From Aspidiotus rigidus (Eukaryota; Arthropoda; Insecta; Hemiptera; Diaspididae), in the NCBI GenBank assembly GCA_035079385.1, contig JAVHKY010000003.1, positions 9,403,501-9,467,500 on the forward strand: a DNA stretch of 64,000 nucleotides, read 5' to 3'. The notes under the pieces were generated by a model, which ran no database searches, had not been told where the DNA came from, and saw only the letters and a program-made list of their open reading frames with translations. Position 1 is the stretch's first letter. Each line of letters starts with the position of its first letter. Shown one piece after another: positions 1-12,522 of the stretch. A program made the position numbers and the translations under genes.

Positions 1-300
1 TGCAATGGCAATCCATTTTACATGTGACTGTCACTCTCGTCAGTGTAATCCAATTCCACAAAATTTTTACAGTGTTACTAAAATCTCAAAAATTTAATGC
101 CCCAATTTTTTCAGATTTTTTTCTGTTTTTTACCGAACGAACTGAACGAACTTTAACTTTGCAGTACATACGTAATGGCAACTCCATTTTTCGTTCAACA
201 ATTACTCGCGTCAGTGTAATCCGATCGCCATAAAATTTTTACAGTGTTACCAAAATCTCAAAAAATTAAAGTCCTAAATTTTCCAGATTTTTTTGTCGAC
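1..300. repeat. Two-unit tandem duplication, period about 170 bp
   Basis: The block starting near position 5 (atggcaatccattt) recurs near 175 (atggcaactccattt). Both units contain gtcagtgtaatcc, then aaaatttttacagtgtta and then aaaatctcaaaaa in the same order. The window begins inside the array, so its full extent to the left is unknown. No coding potential is evident. Confidence 0.75.
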
Positions 301-757
301 TCTTTTGTTGTTTTCTAGGATAGGGAAACTTACTTTTGAGACGACCCTCGTAATATGGACAGGCAGCACTCTGTAAAACCAGTGTCAAGTTTTTGTCCGT
401 TAGATGAAGGAGCTGAGGTAGGCTACTTTGACTACATAGTAGTTGCAGTTCAGAATGCTTGATAACCGACGGGAGGCAAACGTCATTTGATAGCATTGAA
501 AGTTGCGGCCAAAGAGTATGTCTAATTGCTTAAACATAGTTCCTTCATGTCATGCCGTTTTTTGACAACGCGCTGCTAGTCCATAATATTATGTATAGTC
601 AAATATTATATACCCTTGTATGGGGACTGATTACGGCGCGTGATGCCATCGTTGTTTTTGCGTTCAGTCCACACTACCTACCTGAATAGAGATCATCTTT
701 GTCGTAATAGGACTATAACCAAAATTAACAAAAGTTATTGAGAAAAAAAAAACATAA
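301..757. other. No recognisable feature
   Basis: Only short open frames without family resemblance. I see no repeat boundary or RNA gene here. Confidence 0.5.
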
Positions 758-984
758 GAAACAGTTACTCTGAGAGAAGAGAATAGTCTTGGTGCAGACT
801 AGAAAAAAGTGTTAGATTAAGACAAGTCACCTATTTTTATTCACCATAACTATATTTTACAGTTAAAACAACTGGAAAAACAGATCAAATTGACAAAAAA
901 AAGGTGACTGTCTTAAGTCAAGACTTTTTTTCTAGTCACCAAGACTATTCTCTTTCTTCTCTCAGTGAAGAAGAAAACTGTTTC
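758..984. repeat. Hairpin/MITE-like inverted repeat
   Basis: The left arm (758-832, starting gaaacagtt, through agaatagtcttggt and gacaagtcacct) is matched in reverse complement by the right arm (902-984, aggtgactgtctt through accaagactattctct to aactgtttc). The loop is about 70 bp. The arms differ by small indels. I found no convincing target-site duplication, so a simple foldback is as likely as a transposon. Confidence 0.7.
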
Positions 985-2008
985 AGGAAAGTAAAACATC
1001 GAAACTGAAATTTGTCTCTTTTCCAAAAAATTTATACTTAGTTTGAGAACCCTCATGAATATAGAAACCAAAAAAAAAATTGGTGCTACCAATAACTATA
1101 TCCTTTGAAAAAATTTGGGTCGTCACAAAAACCGAAAAACCCGTTTTTCTTTTTTGTCAATAACACCTCACAGCAATTTGGATCTTAACGCAAAGGAGGC
1201 GCTCTCTAAATTTACTGTAACGGAAAACTGTTGGAGCTTGTTTAAGGAGGCAGTTTTATACAACTCACTCCAATAACCTGGAAATAGACTTATCTAAAAT
1301 AAAATTGAAAGAGCTACAATTTTTGTTCTTTTCATTTTTTGCAAAAAATAATTATTTCGAATGGTATAATCAATTTTATTAACATTGCGCCTTATGGCCA
1401 ATCAAAATTATCCCCCTGCTCTACACCGACGACAGCGACACTCTCGCCGGTTAAAATGCTGATTGTAAATGTAACTAAGTAAGTAATTACAAAAAGGAAG
1501 GCATCGGGATTATCCTACTATGTTTACACTTAGACAGCTGACTTCACACTTTCTCACTCATTCTCATTTCTAAAAAAGAAGTTGATAAAAAAGTTTATTC
1601 AACTTCCAACTTCCGTTTGAGCCTTAATTTTGAGTTGATTACAGATGTTCAGGTGGAAGGTTTTGTGTATGATTGAATATCCTGCGCTACCTTTTATCTA
1701 TTGTATTACGCGAACAGTTCAAATGTTTCCATATTCCGGTCCTTCAATCACGACACACGTCCAAGGAGAGGACTATTGGTGGACTTGAAGAATTTTATTT
1801 GTGAGAAATTCCACGAAAGAATAACGAAACCCAATCAAATTCTCGCAATAATGAGAAAGAAGCAGATGATGAAACAAAAAAAAAAAAGATCAAAATCAAC
1901 TACCTACCCGAAAACAGTGTGGTACGTTTTAATTTTATAACGGTGTCTGTACGTGTACAGTTCCGATGAATTTGGTGCTTCAATAGTATCTGCGCATAAG
2001 ATCTAGCA
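985..2008. other. AT-rich intergenic DNA with a dispersed-repeat fragment
   Basis: No gene recognised. The stretch near 1306-1350 (gagctacaatttttgttctt and A-rich following sequence) resembles 20757-20800, so part of this is an interspersed repeat of unknown class. Confidence 0.4.
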
Positions 2009-2341
2009 GTGGTGCGAAAACAGAAGCAGAGCTCTACAAAACAAAGCCAGATAGACGAACAGGACATCAAAATTGTGATTTCCTCGCAAAGATCGCTGAG
2101 ATGTGTGGTACATTCTGATACGGGGAGGGTGCCCAGTTTTAATAGTAGGCACCAGCGACAAGAATGCGCGATTTCAATTACACAGGAAGAAGCAAAAGAC
2201 ACCGTACAACATTCAATGAAAGCGAGGCAGCCAGGTACATTTGAGACGGTCACAGAAATTTTCATTGAAAAATGGAAGAGGAGGCTGTCCACGTTTGTCG
2301 CATATTTTTCCAAGAGCTGGATCAAAAAGGATGCGGACTAG
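2009..2341 (+). CDS. Unrecognised 110-codon open frame (doubtful)
   Basis: An uninterrupted frame from a methionine, basic and polar in composition, with no signal peptide, membrane segment or motif I recognise. The segment following it stays open for some way in other frames, as often happens in decayed transposon coding sequence. A 9-bp-TSD MITE lies 196 bp downstream. There is no TATA box, splice site or polyadenylation context that I can tie to it. It may be a chance frame or an old transposon remnant; I assign no function. Confidence 0.15.
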   Translation: MVRKQKQSSTKQSQIDEQDIKIVISSQRSLRCVVHSDTGRVPSFNSRHQRQECAISITQEEAKDTVQHSMKARQPGTFETVTEIFIEKWKRRLSTFVAYFSKSWIKKDAD

Positions 2342-2536
2342 AATGCGGGGACAGCTGTGGGACACCTGGCTTCGAAACAAGCTGCAAAGGACGAATGCAG
2401 CTATCAAAAACACACGGATAGCCACGCATCATGGGGCCGCAGAGAACAACTGAAGCGAGTCCATGCTGAAGCTGGTTCTGAGCGGGTTTCCACGTCCGCC
2501 AGTTGAAAGTCACCAATAAGGAAGCATGGCCGGGTT

Positions 2537-2932
2537 CAAGGTTATTAGAATACTACGTGTACAGGTTGTCTCGTTCTTCTTCTTCTTACTTCTTCTTACC
2601 GGGAGGACAGAGAACGCGCATGCAACTACAGACAACGTACAAGCGCGCAGCCGTGACGTGCTAACGGAGAAATCTTCAGTACACTTATCACCGACTAACT
2701 CGGGAAAAAATGCTTCCAACGTTAAATTGAAGAGAAGATAATTTATTCTCCATAAAATTTCCTTTTCAACGCGGGTCATTTCAAAGAAATCTATTGAGCC
2801 GCTCTCGAGTTATCTTCCTTTGAAAAATACAAATTCAACATACGTTCTTATGGAGCGACAGTATTTTGTCCTCCCGGTAGTAAGAAGAAAAAGAACGAGA
2901 CAACCTGTACACGTAGTATTCTAATAACCTTG
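2537..2932. mobile_element. MITE with 9-bp target-site duplication, Mutator-like
   Basis: Terminal inverted repeats begin caaggttattagaatactac and continue through gtgtacaggttgtctcgtt to a shared gggaggaca core, about 66 bp per end. The unit is flanked by the direct repeat ggccgggtt at 2528-2536 and 2933-2941. Long TIRs with a 9-bp duplication are the usual signature of Mutator-like (MULE) elements. The interior has no transposase. An internal block (aatttattct.cataaaatttcc) is shared with the element at 55997-56372. Confidence 0.85.
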
Positions 2933-2999
2933 GGCCGGGTTAGCACTATCCCCATCTCAACAAGGACGTTGGGATTCCTTCGATAGTTCAAAAGAAGTG

Positions 3000-5900
3000 A
3001 GTCACAGCGCGAGTGTTTGGGAAATAATGGTTTGCCGCTATGACGTCACACGATCTTCGTGTACGTCCCTTCTCTTCATGATGAATTTTGTCTGCAAGCA
3101 ATCGGTTCATATTGGTATTCAACTCCAGTTGGTAGAGGTTCCAAAGAAGGCTCGCAGCATTACTTGTTTTTTTCCGGGAGGGGTCAAGAATTTCCAAAGT
3201 TATCAAATTACGAGGTGGGAAAAGGCCACAGGTTCTGAAATGAGAAAACATTATCAGCGTATCATTTTCACCATCGTACCCCCTTTTGGGAGTCTGTTTT
3301 CCTCACTTTCCCGAGCAATAAAACATAAGGTGACGAGCCCCTTCCACTTTAGTAGAAGCTACAGGAGAGGAGAGAGTCCATAAACGTTTTACGTTAAATC
3401 ACGTCTACAAAGAGTGGTATTTATGATCGCAATAAAATCTTTGATAAATACTTCTTCTCTTATAGTCTTTATAATCTTATAATTCTCAAGTCTTGAACAA
3501 TTTTTCGAATCAGCGGACTACGTTATCAATTCCAAATAATATTTCCAACTTAGTGAGAAATAAGATATTTAATCTTCGAATCAGGAAAAATAAAATTAAA
3601 TACACTGCACAGCGTATATCTTAAATAAATACTATTGCGATAGAATAAATTGTAAAAGTTTGATAATACTTTTGAAGACTCTGAAATGTTGAATCGTGCG
3701 AGACGACCACAAAAATGAAACAACTGTTGTAGGCAGTCGACTGTGAAAAGAGACCTTCGGAATGATATTAAAGAGTTGAAAAGAACAACATACCTAGTCT
3801 TTATATTGCGAGCTGAAATAGAAAAAGTAAGAATTAGCGGCGACGGAAGAAAAACGCGGGAAATCCGCCAGTGTTCAGATTATAGTGACAAAAATGGTTT
3901 GAAAAGTTCATATTCAGAAGACGAGAACGAGAAAGAATACAAAAATGAAAAAGTACGTATTCTTTTTTCCCCCCTTTCATTTCAGCTCCTCGTTTCTCCA
4001 ACAGTTTTCTTTATTAGCATTTTTGTCAAAAAAGTTTTCATTTAAAATTATAGCGAGGGGATTCGGGTTTTATTGGGCCAAAAATATCTCATAAGCGACT
4101 GCCTGCGTCTTCTTGTACCGGAAAATATTATATTATTCTCTAAAACCGCGAGCGGGTGGCATTATTTTCCATACGGAAATTGTGAATGATGAGTCTTCGA
4201 GAGAATTGCAAGCGCCTCTCCAAATTCGTATCGCATAAGTCGAATAAAAATGCTCGACTTTTAGAAAGTATTTTATTCCGAATTTCAGCGCGTTACTCAA
4301 CTCATCCTGATGTTTTGTAAACCGTGATAGCGATTTAATCTACTTAATTCGTCGAGGCGGTTGAATGATGAGAAATCAAATTATCCACTAAAGCATATAT
4401 GATCTAATTTCACATTTTGTATTCATATTATACGAGTAGTATTACTCAGATCGAGTCTGCTTTGTATCGTAACAGGCCTAATTGGTGTAAATGAAACTAA
4501 TAGTTTCCTTCCCACAGGTTCCTTAAGATTGCTACAACGTCGAAATTGAATTTTCGATTCGCTTTACCTCTTACAGTAGATAAGAGTCGCGAGGTTGCGA
4601 TACTTGCGAGAGCTAATATTTTAACAGCCTCTCTTTGGAAAAGGAGGGTTTGTAAAAGCTTCAGAAAACTGTTTAAAAAGTTAAGTTTACATTCTCGAGC
4701 ATCCTAAATATGTTCTTAACATTGTCTTCGAGAGCTTAAGTAAAAGATTATTTTTTGTTTATGAAGGGGAATTTATGACGCAGCATGTATACGGCTAACC
4801 TGTACATCAATGACCTCGTAGGAATTAAGAAAAATAGGCAGTGCGTTCGAATTCAGAACATTTTTTTCTACACGTATGAGTTTGCTTTTCAGAAATATAC
4901 GCAGAAACTTTTCATTTGTAGACGCATTGTTTAAAACAGTCGGTAAGTTTCACATCCAAGGATATGAGTGACTTTCAGCGAATCACAATCGAACAATCAA
5001 TGATGAAGAGAAGTTCACCTAAGAAAACACCTTCGATCTATTTGTTGATTTCTACATTTAGTATGAAAACAATGCGTGATCTTCTAGGCCCCTCAAAAGG
5101 GATCAGCTACCCCCCCTATTCCTCAATCGACAGTGTTTCGAATCTCACTGATGACCTCACATCATGATGATATGACATCCAACTCGATTTCATAAATTTT
5201 CCTCGATCCCACGTACTATTTCTAGGGAGTTCTGCCAATGTGAAAAATCATCCTCTTATGACAAAACTTTCTAGTGTCAAGCTGTACGCCGGCTCGTAAT
5301 TTTTGCGAGTCCGAAATTGGGTTAAGATCATCAATGACGTCACTATTTCTTTTTGAAAAATTTAGAAGAATTTGAGCGTAAAATCCTACCGCGGAGACGT
5401 CAAAACCTTCCTCAGCTTTCCATCTATCTGACTACCGTTTTGTCAATCAAGCTCGTCGCTCGTTATTTCTCTCATTTCGAGTTTAATGAGAAATATACCT
5501 CTCCAACGAGGATAGGAGCAATATTTTCCCTTCACACAACTTCAAGCTCTTGCATCTTCCCTTTACAGGAATTGAAGTCCTTTTGTTTCCATCTTCTAAT
5601 GAAGTCAAGATTCGAGCTCATAACGAGCTTGAAATCTTTCCTGAATCTCAAAAAAAAAACATTTTCTCACAGCCTCCTCAACGAATACTCATGTGAAAAT
5701 GTATAAACCATTGGAAACGTGAATTTTCTGAAGAAAGGAAACAACCCAAGGAAAAGAAATGAAGAAAAAACGTCGAAAAACTCAAAATTTCTAACGCTTG
5801 CGAGAAAAATTTTCGCCGACGAAGTGCATTTCCCAAATTTTTCTTCTTCAGATCACATCTTTTACAATCGAAATTTTGACCTTTAGTTTACAATTAACTA

Positions 5901-6700
5901 AGTTTGGAAGTTCTGCTGTACGCACCTGAAATATAAATATTGAAGATCGAAAAAGTTGATAACCTTGGATGATTGTAGGAAAAAGTTTACTTTCGAAAAA
6001 TGCGGATAGGGAGTTTTTGGAACGCTCGCTCTGAATTCCAATATTGAAGTCTTTAGGTAGACCTTTAAAAAGATTATATGTAAGGCGGAAAACTTTCAAT
6101 TCTCGAGGAATCCTAGTCATGAAATATGACTGCAAATAAATTAATCATAGTAGCTATAAGGGCTCAATTTTTTCAAAATAATTTAGACGTTCGAAACACG
6201 TGATTTTATTTCTACTCACTTTCTACCGTTAGACAATAAGCAAAAAAGTTACAAGACACGTTTGGCTCCTTCAAAGACGAAGGATATTTTGTGCCAATTC
6301 ATTCTCACGCTTTTCCCATTAAGAAAAAGAACAAGCACAACATTACGCGTCGGTTTCTAAGCTTCGCCAAAACTTCCAACTTTCAGAGACTACTTTCAGG
6401 TTTGAGACCCCCAATCTTCGAAGAGAGAAAAAAAAATGAGGTTTCAGGCTGGATTTTGCTTACCTTGTTAATTATAAAGGTTCACGCATTTACAGATGAT
6501 TATTTTTGAATAATTTTCACAACACCGAAAACTTTATCTCGGTCGAAATGAAATACATTTCTCGAACGTAAATACATTGTGTCACTTACCAAAGTCGCCC
6601 GGTGAGTAAAAAAATCGACCAAAACGGAACTTGGCATTTTATAGAACGGCCACTTTGCAAAAATGTATAGTTTGGGTGTAGCCGCAACGATTCTGAAATC
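3000..6700. other. Unannotated intergenic or intronic DNA
   Basis: About 3.7 kb in which open frames are short and unrelated to families I know. There is no tandem array or inverted repeat of note. It may be single-copy host sequence. Confidence 0.45.
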
Positions 6701-7589
6701 TCATAGACTAAGAGGCCGCCACAGACCCATTTAACCGGGGGAACATAAAGTTTTCATACGGTTCATTCGATAGTGTATTGTAACTGTGTGAACATGTTGA
6801 GCGTCTGCCGGCTTGAATCAGTTGCGTAAAGGGGTGGCAGCGCCTTAAACTTGTCAAAAATTGCACACCATTTAACCTGTCGAACATATACTTGAAATTG
6901 ATATCATTTTTTAGTTTATTAGATGGAGAATAAGAATTAAAGCGTCTGCCAACCAAAGTTGGTTGCTCAAGTGTCGGCAGACGCACTGAAAGTTTCCAAA
7001 AAAATGGTGTTTCATTCAACTTCGTAAAATATAATATTCTCATTTCTAGCGTTAATTTATTCGTCATGGGCCTCAGAATATATGATTGGTAGTTGACCCG
7101 ATCCAGTGGCGCACATAGGTAGGTAGAACATTTTCGAGAGAGGGGGAGGGTTGAATTAAAAAATTTAAAAGGGGACTTTCTCGGCACAAAAATTTTCTGA
7201 GAGAGGTTTTGAACAAGATTTTATGATATTTCTTAGTAACATTTTCAGTCCTGTCGACGGGTTGTCAATACACCACTGGTCAGATTGACTGTAGGGGTTG
7301 TAAATTGAAGAATCAAACTATGCTATGCTTACTGGTGGGTTTTAATAAATAATTGAATCATGAGCTGTACTGGAGATACCTAATATAAGATGAATAAATT
7401 TTTTAATATGGATTCCTAATCGACGCCTCCGTTTCACTGATTAAAATTAGCTACTCCTCACTTTAAATTCAAAAATTTGTAAGTTTTGTACTCAACTTGC
7501 TATATCAATTTATACTCAATTTTTTCTTTTTATTCAACCTTATTTTTATTGTTTGCTATTCATTTCTTCATATTTTGCGAACAAAAAAT

Positions 7590-8545
7590 GAAAAATAACG
7601 TCATTCGCATTTTAAAAACATCCATGTCGCCGCGAGCGGAGTTTCGGATCCAGATTTTATCCGTCTTTCAACATCTTTCACAGAATATCAGACACAGTTT
7701 AACAAAATTCTCAAAACAGAACCGACAGTCCCTTACCGGCACCGCAACACCGCATCAGTCTTTACCCCTGAAATACAAGCAATCTTTATCTGCTTTGAAC
7801 ACATCCTCAGCAGCCTACCCACTTCTCTCCACCTTGATCCTTTTTTGGTCATCTCCGACTACCTATCATCACTTGACGCCATCTCCAACCACACCTCCTC
7901 CTAAAAGCGTATTCACACCCTCATTGCCACCCCATCCCATTATTCTTCATGTGGATGCCCGGTCACAAGGGCATCCCAGGAAACGAAAGTGCAGACAAAG
8001 CTGCCAAACTAGTAACCCAAGACCCGTCAGTCAACCGCTCTTTCCTCCCCTCTTGCTCAGATCTCTCCAAACATATCAACAAATTCATCACTCAAGCATG
8101 GTTCAATCATTGGTCTAATGTCAAATCACACTTAAACAAACTAGCCCAAATTAAAAATATTCCCATCCCGTGGGACTCTTCAAATTTGACGACTCGCAGA
8201 GAAGAAATAGTCATCACCCATCTCAGAATTGGCCACACCAGATTCACACACATCCACCTCATATTTCATCTTATGCCCCTATAATGCCCTCATTACGAAT
8301 CTGACTCCCCCCCCCCTTCCCCGTAACCGTTCAACACATCTTTTCCTGCCCCAACTTAACCCAACTCCACAATTCCTTAACCATCCCTCACAATCATACA
8401 GAAGCACTATCAGATGACTTCCCCTCCATCCCCAACATATTCAACTTTCTAGAACAAGCAAACTTCCTCTCACGCATCTAAACACAACTTCACTTAGCTC
8501 ATGGCCCTAAAGGCAGGCTGCTAGCAGCTCGTTAATTAAAATAAA
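7590..8545 (+). pseudogene. 3' end of an I/R1-type LINE (RNase H and CCHC tail), frameshifted
   Basis: Conceptual translation gives the end of a non-LTR retrotransposon ORF2. An RNase H domain runs from about 7700; its later motif WMPGHKGIPGNESADKAAK is at 7949-8005. It is followed by a region with LRIGHTRFTH and a C-terminal cysteine-histidine knuckle (CPHYE...VQHIFSCP, 8277-8358), ending at a stop at 8479-8481. The RNase H parts lie in two frames, so at least one frameshift separates them near 7905-7940, and another lies before the knuckle. A short 3' tail follows to about 8545. The reading order and LRIGHTR motif match the better-preserved element at 44713-47580. RNase H with such a knuckle is typical of the I, R1, Nimb and related clades. 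Confidence 0.85.
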
Positions 8546-8559
8546 TAAGTAGACAAAAA

Positions 8560-9594
8560 TTTTATTCATTGGGGTCAGAGGCTGTTTTGCACGAGTTTCT
8601 TTGGTTTCTTAACTCTCGCTACCCGAGCGTGAAATTCACTTTCGAGACAAATGGGTTGTTGGCTAAACGGCGTCTGAAATTTTTCCGATAAAGAAACATG
8701 GAAGACTGAATTCATCTCCCTTACGACGGATGGACACTCCTTCAGCAGCTACAGGAAACCGACCTCCTCCAGAATTCTACTTCTTTCTGTCACCCTCGTT
8801 ACGTAGAGGTTCCGTATATGGCGATGATTCATCGGCTTGTATCCCTCTTTCTTGAAGATGCACATACCTCCTTGCGCCAAGAACTCAACACCATTAAATA
8901 TTAGAAGAATACATTAGTATTACTCTCTCTTCAGAGTATTCTTTCTATCGCATACCATTAAATATCTTGCCCGTTGTAATGTCATACGCCTTGACGTCCA
9001 AAAGCTAGGTCGAGGCAATTGGTGTCTAAGTCTCCTCAGCAGCTGACCTCTCTGCCAAGTTTTCCCTCCTCTTCCTTTTCTCCAAGTAAGACCAAGTGGA
9101 TCCGCCTCCCCTATTTGAGGAAATTTACCAGCAAACTGCCTAAGATCCTGAAGGCTTCTACTTTTAAGGATGTTTTTTTTTAAGCTCCGGTCTTTGAAAG
9201 CCCATCTCGCTTTATCTGAAAGCCTGATCTCTCCTTCAGGGAAATGTGGCGTGTACAGACTTTCTTGTTCTGATTGCCCGGCGGTTTATATTGGGGAGAC
9301 GGAGAGATGCTTTTCTACCCGTTTTCAAGAGTATCGAGTTGCGTACGATTCGAGGCTGGAGAACAGGGAGTCACCATTAGCTGATCACCTGCTTGAGGTT
9401 CAGCATAGATCCGACCCTTTAAATGTCATCCGTTGCGGTAGGAGCAAAGGTTTCGTCGTAGAAGAGCACTCGAGGATTATGAAATTTGTCTTCATCTTAC
9501 ACAGTTGGGAGAAGAAGTTCTCAACAAAGTCTGTCCTGAATTCGGCCGTATTCCAGATCCATACTTTTCAAAAATTCGTATTTACATTTTATAA
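8560..9594 (+). pseudogene. Penelope-like element fragment: RT thumb and GIY-YIG endonuclease
   Basis: Broken frames read as the end of a PLE protein. A segment near 8715-8760 (TTDGHSFSSYRKPT) matches the usual SYRKPT region after the RT active site; then come AMIHRL and the RLPYL linker (about 9096), and then GVYRLSCSDCPAVYIGETER from 9247, which is the GIY-YIG core with the CX2C pair seen in PLEs. The C-terminal part (EDYEI...VLN) is in another frame from about 9455, ending at 9594. PLEs use this single-protein RT plus GIY-YIG layout. The RT palm is missing, so this copy is 5'-truncated. It directly abuts the LINE 3' end upstream. Confidence 0.85.
8890..8965. repeat. Small insertion bounded by a 12-bp direct repeat
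   Basis: accattaaatat occurs at 8890-8901 and again at 8954-8965, with 52 bp between. The sequence falls inside the PLE reading frame, so the 52 bp plus one repeat copy look like an insertion (or filler repair) in this copy. Confidence 0.5.
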
Positions 9595-10402
9595 ACCTGT
9601 TGCACACCAAAAAGTTATAATTTGAATATTAAATTTGTCACCTCTCTCTCAGAAAATGTAGTTTTATTCATTAATCATCTTCAATGCGATTTCGAGAGAA
9701 AAGAATACGAAAAAAAGAATTGAAAAAACTAGTGGTTTATGTCTGAGTTTATTTCGAGGGCGTCCGTTCATTATTGGCAATTTTTATGATCAAACAATAA
9801 CTCGATTTGGCCAGTGGTGTATTGACAACCCCTCGACAGGACTGAAAATGTTACTAAGTAATATCATAAAATCTTGTTCAAAACTTCTCCCAGAAAATTT
9901 TTGTACCAAGAAAATCCCCTTTGAAATTTTTCAATTCAACCCCCCCCCCTCCCCTCTCTCGAAAATGTTCTACCTACCTATGTGCGCCACTGGATCGAGT
10001 CACCTCCCAATCATACATTCTTAGCCCCATGACGAATCAATCAACGCTAGAAATGAGAATATTATATTTACGAAGTTGAATGAAACACCATTTTTTAGGA
10101 AACTTTCAGTACGTCTGCCGACACTTTAGCAACCAACTTCGGTTGGCAGACGCTTTAATTCTTATTCTCCATCTTATAAACTAAAAAATGATATCAATTT
10201 CAAGTATATGTTCGGTAGGTTAAATGGTGTGCTATTTTTGACAAGTTTAAGGCCCTGCCACCCCTTTACGCAACTGATTCAAGCCGGCAGACACCCAACA
10301 TGTTCACACAGTTACAATACACTATCGAATGAACCGTATGAAAACTTTATGTTCCCCCGGTTAAATGGGTCTGTGGCGGCCTCTTGGTCTATCATAGAGG
10401 AA

Positions 10403-11330
10403 GGATTTAAGAAAATTACAAACAAGTTTTGCTGGATTCCGAGAATTTGAGAAAACTGTCAGAGGAGAGGGATATACAGAAAACCAAACGAAGGTCCAAA
10501 CCAAACGGATCAAGAAATAGGTAGCTGAATTGAACCGAAAAAGAGAAAAAAGTAAAGAAGAGACAGCGGTACCAAAGCACAACTTTGCTTCCAGTATCGA
10601 GCATCTATCAATCATCACTTTTACAGAAGAAGAAGAAAGGCTGCTAGAAAAAAGTATCGAGTAAGCCTATAGTCAACCAGAGAAATTGACACCGTAAATA
10701 TGGCTCGCAGTTGCGAGCAAGTGATCTAAACCATGGAATATGACCCGCGTGGTCAGGCACTAATTGACAGGTGGACCAATTCTTCCTGAAAACGAACGCG
10801 CTGGATAAGAGCATCAAATTCACATTGGAGAAAGGCAATGAGACCATCAACTATACTGGAGATACATGATCTATAGGAATCCAACGCACACCAATAGCAT
10901 CATCCCAAACGACTTCTACCACCACTGCTGGCACAAGTTGGTGGCAATTCAGAACTACTGCTACAAATTTCTGTCCTGCAGAACAAAATAGAGATACTAA
11001 AGCAGATCGCACCAGCCAACGACTACTCCTAGAGGCGGAGTGAGGAAGTCTTGGGGGAAAATGAAAGCAAGTAAGGAAACTCAAGAGAGATCAGTACCAT
11101 ACATAAGAAAGTACACGACCAACGGGGTAGAGGCATTCAGTGGTTATGACAAGAATGTGGGTAACCCTAACCATGCACCCATGGTGAAGACAGTAAGCAA
11201 ATACTAGACGGAAGGAAAAAACAAGAGGAACGTGAGCAGAATGTACAAGCTTAGTTGTGAACGGTGCAAAGGCATCTACATTGGTCAGACAGAGAGAAGT
11301 TGAACATTAGGAAAAAGAAGTACAAAACTC
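10403..11330 (+). pseudogene. Second, heavily decayed Penelope-like element
   Basis: Short in-order blocks in shifting frames match PLE organisation: LDKSIKFTLEKGNETIN (about 10791-10840, the segment after the RT YVDD box), a stretch resembling the thumb up to about 11020, and MYKLSCERCKGIYIGQTERS at 11241-11300, the GIY-YIG core with its CX2C pair. Stops and frameshifts occur throughout. It begins just outside the right arm of the long inverted repeat and ends against the diverged satellite cassette at 11331. It is a separate copy from the PLE at 8560-9594, because both contain a GIY-YIG core. Confidence 0.7.
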
Positions 11331-11517
11331 ACGGGTTCTTCAACGGAGTTGAATGAGGATGTAGGAAACCTATTTTATGGAGATCAGGAATATTTGACAA
11401 AATTTTGACTCCCGAGTTATTTTATGTGATGAGAGGGGCACTTGGAGAAATTTCAACTTCCGAGCTATTTCCTATTTTTCCAAAATAACCTCCGATGAAA
11501 CAGGTGCCCTGTCAAAA
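11331..11517 (+). mobile_element. Satellite cassette family, most diverged copy
   Basis: The left module reads acgggttcttcaacggagtt ... aggaaacctattttatg, a diverged match to the left module of the cassettes at 25068 and 44891. The right end (gatgaaacaggtgccctgtc) matches cataaaacaggttccctgtt. Between them are only about two recognisable monomers (actcccgag, gaggggcacttgg, acttccgagc), in the opposite orientation to those in the 25068 copy. The small size and divergence suggest an old copy predating array expansion, or a contracted one. Confidence 0.7.
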
Positions 11518-12522
11518 GAAGACTGGGAGTCACTGTTTGACAAGTACTGCAATGCAGAAGAAGTATCTGAACTCATGAATAGGAAACTCTTGGAACAGAT
11601 GGAGATTTCAAAGGCAAAGATAGGAAAAAAGCTAGCCTCTTAAACGACAAAAGATTATTCGACTTGTTGACTGGACAAGAGAGAGAAAGAGATGAATCGA
11701 CCAACAAAATGATAGCACACATATCAGCCAATAGAAACGCAGCATATGGGTTAAAGAGTAAACCAATTACCTCTCAGGATTGTTATAGCCAATGAGGTAC
11801 CAGTCTTGTGCTACAAGAGGAACTAACGTTTAAGGCCTCGTTCCTCAATAGCGATACAACACTGATGATGATGTAACACTCGAAATTATTGTCGTGACCT
11901 AACTAATAAAGTAGACTAGTATACTTGTGATCTTTTTCTGGATCATGACGTCATCAGGGGGCTTGAAGAAATTTTGGCTCAAATTCCTATGAATGAGTAA
12001 TTAGGAAAAATTTGAAGTTCACGTCGAGACTTAATTTGGAAATTCAAAAAGTGGTCGACCAAAATTCCTGTAGAGAAAGAGTTGTGCAAAATTTTGGGCC
12101 ACAAGCTATACAGCGGAGGAGATTCGAATGAATCTGGGTCCAGATAACCTTGACTTGCTTCGAAATTATTTTAGAGAGATCTCAATTCAAAGGAGAGGTG
12201 GAATAACTACAATCGAAAGAAAGGGAATAAACCTTGACTGAAACGTAAACGGATTAATTTGCCAATCTATTTGAGGAACGGAGGTCACAAACTATACACT
12301 GGTGCAAGGTAAGGGAAAGTTAGAGAACTTGGAAAATCAAGGTTCACGAGTGTAGAAGGAGGTGACTTGTAAAAATCCACATCTAGCTGACCTTGAACTA
12401 ATTAAAGGCTGGAAAAAATTTTGAACCACAAAACTATACATATTACAGAAAGAAATATGGGACTTAAGGGCCAATCTTTGTGGTACCGGAAGATACGAAC
12501 AAAATTTCAAATTGTATTTATA
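11518..12522. other. Unassigned sequence with weak repeated blocks
   Basis: An open stretch at 11519-11638 reads DWESLFDKYCNAEEVSEL and onward but matches nothing I can name. Further on, phrases such as cacaagctatacagc, cacaaactatacac and cacaaaactatacat recur with aaaattttg blocks, suggesting a very degenerate tandem repeat, possibly distantly related to the cassette monomers. No gene is assigned. Confidence 0.35.

Larger units (their letters stand above)
6701..10394. repeat. Long inverted repeat (about 580-bp arms) enclosing a LINE and a PLE
   Basis: The left arm (6701-7279) and right arm (9811-10394) are reverse complements over nearly their whole length, with small indels. The outer ends share aagaggccgccacagaccc, the inner ends share ttgtcaatacaccactgg. 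Each arm also carries a smaller hairpin built on gcgtctgccaacc...gtcggcagacgc. Frames open on the arms (for example 6708-7187 minus and 10208-10450 plus) are mirror images of each other and look non-coding. I found no flanking target-site duplication. It could be a foldback transposon, or two inverted copies of one repeat. Confidence 0.85.

Noticed and set aside
6708..7187. 159-residue open frame
   Set aside because: It lies on the arm of the long inverted repeat. The mirrored arm breaks most of the frame, and no family motif is present.
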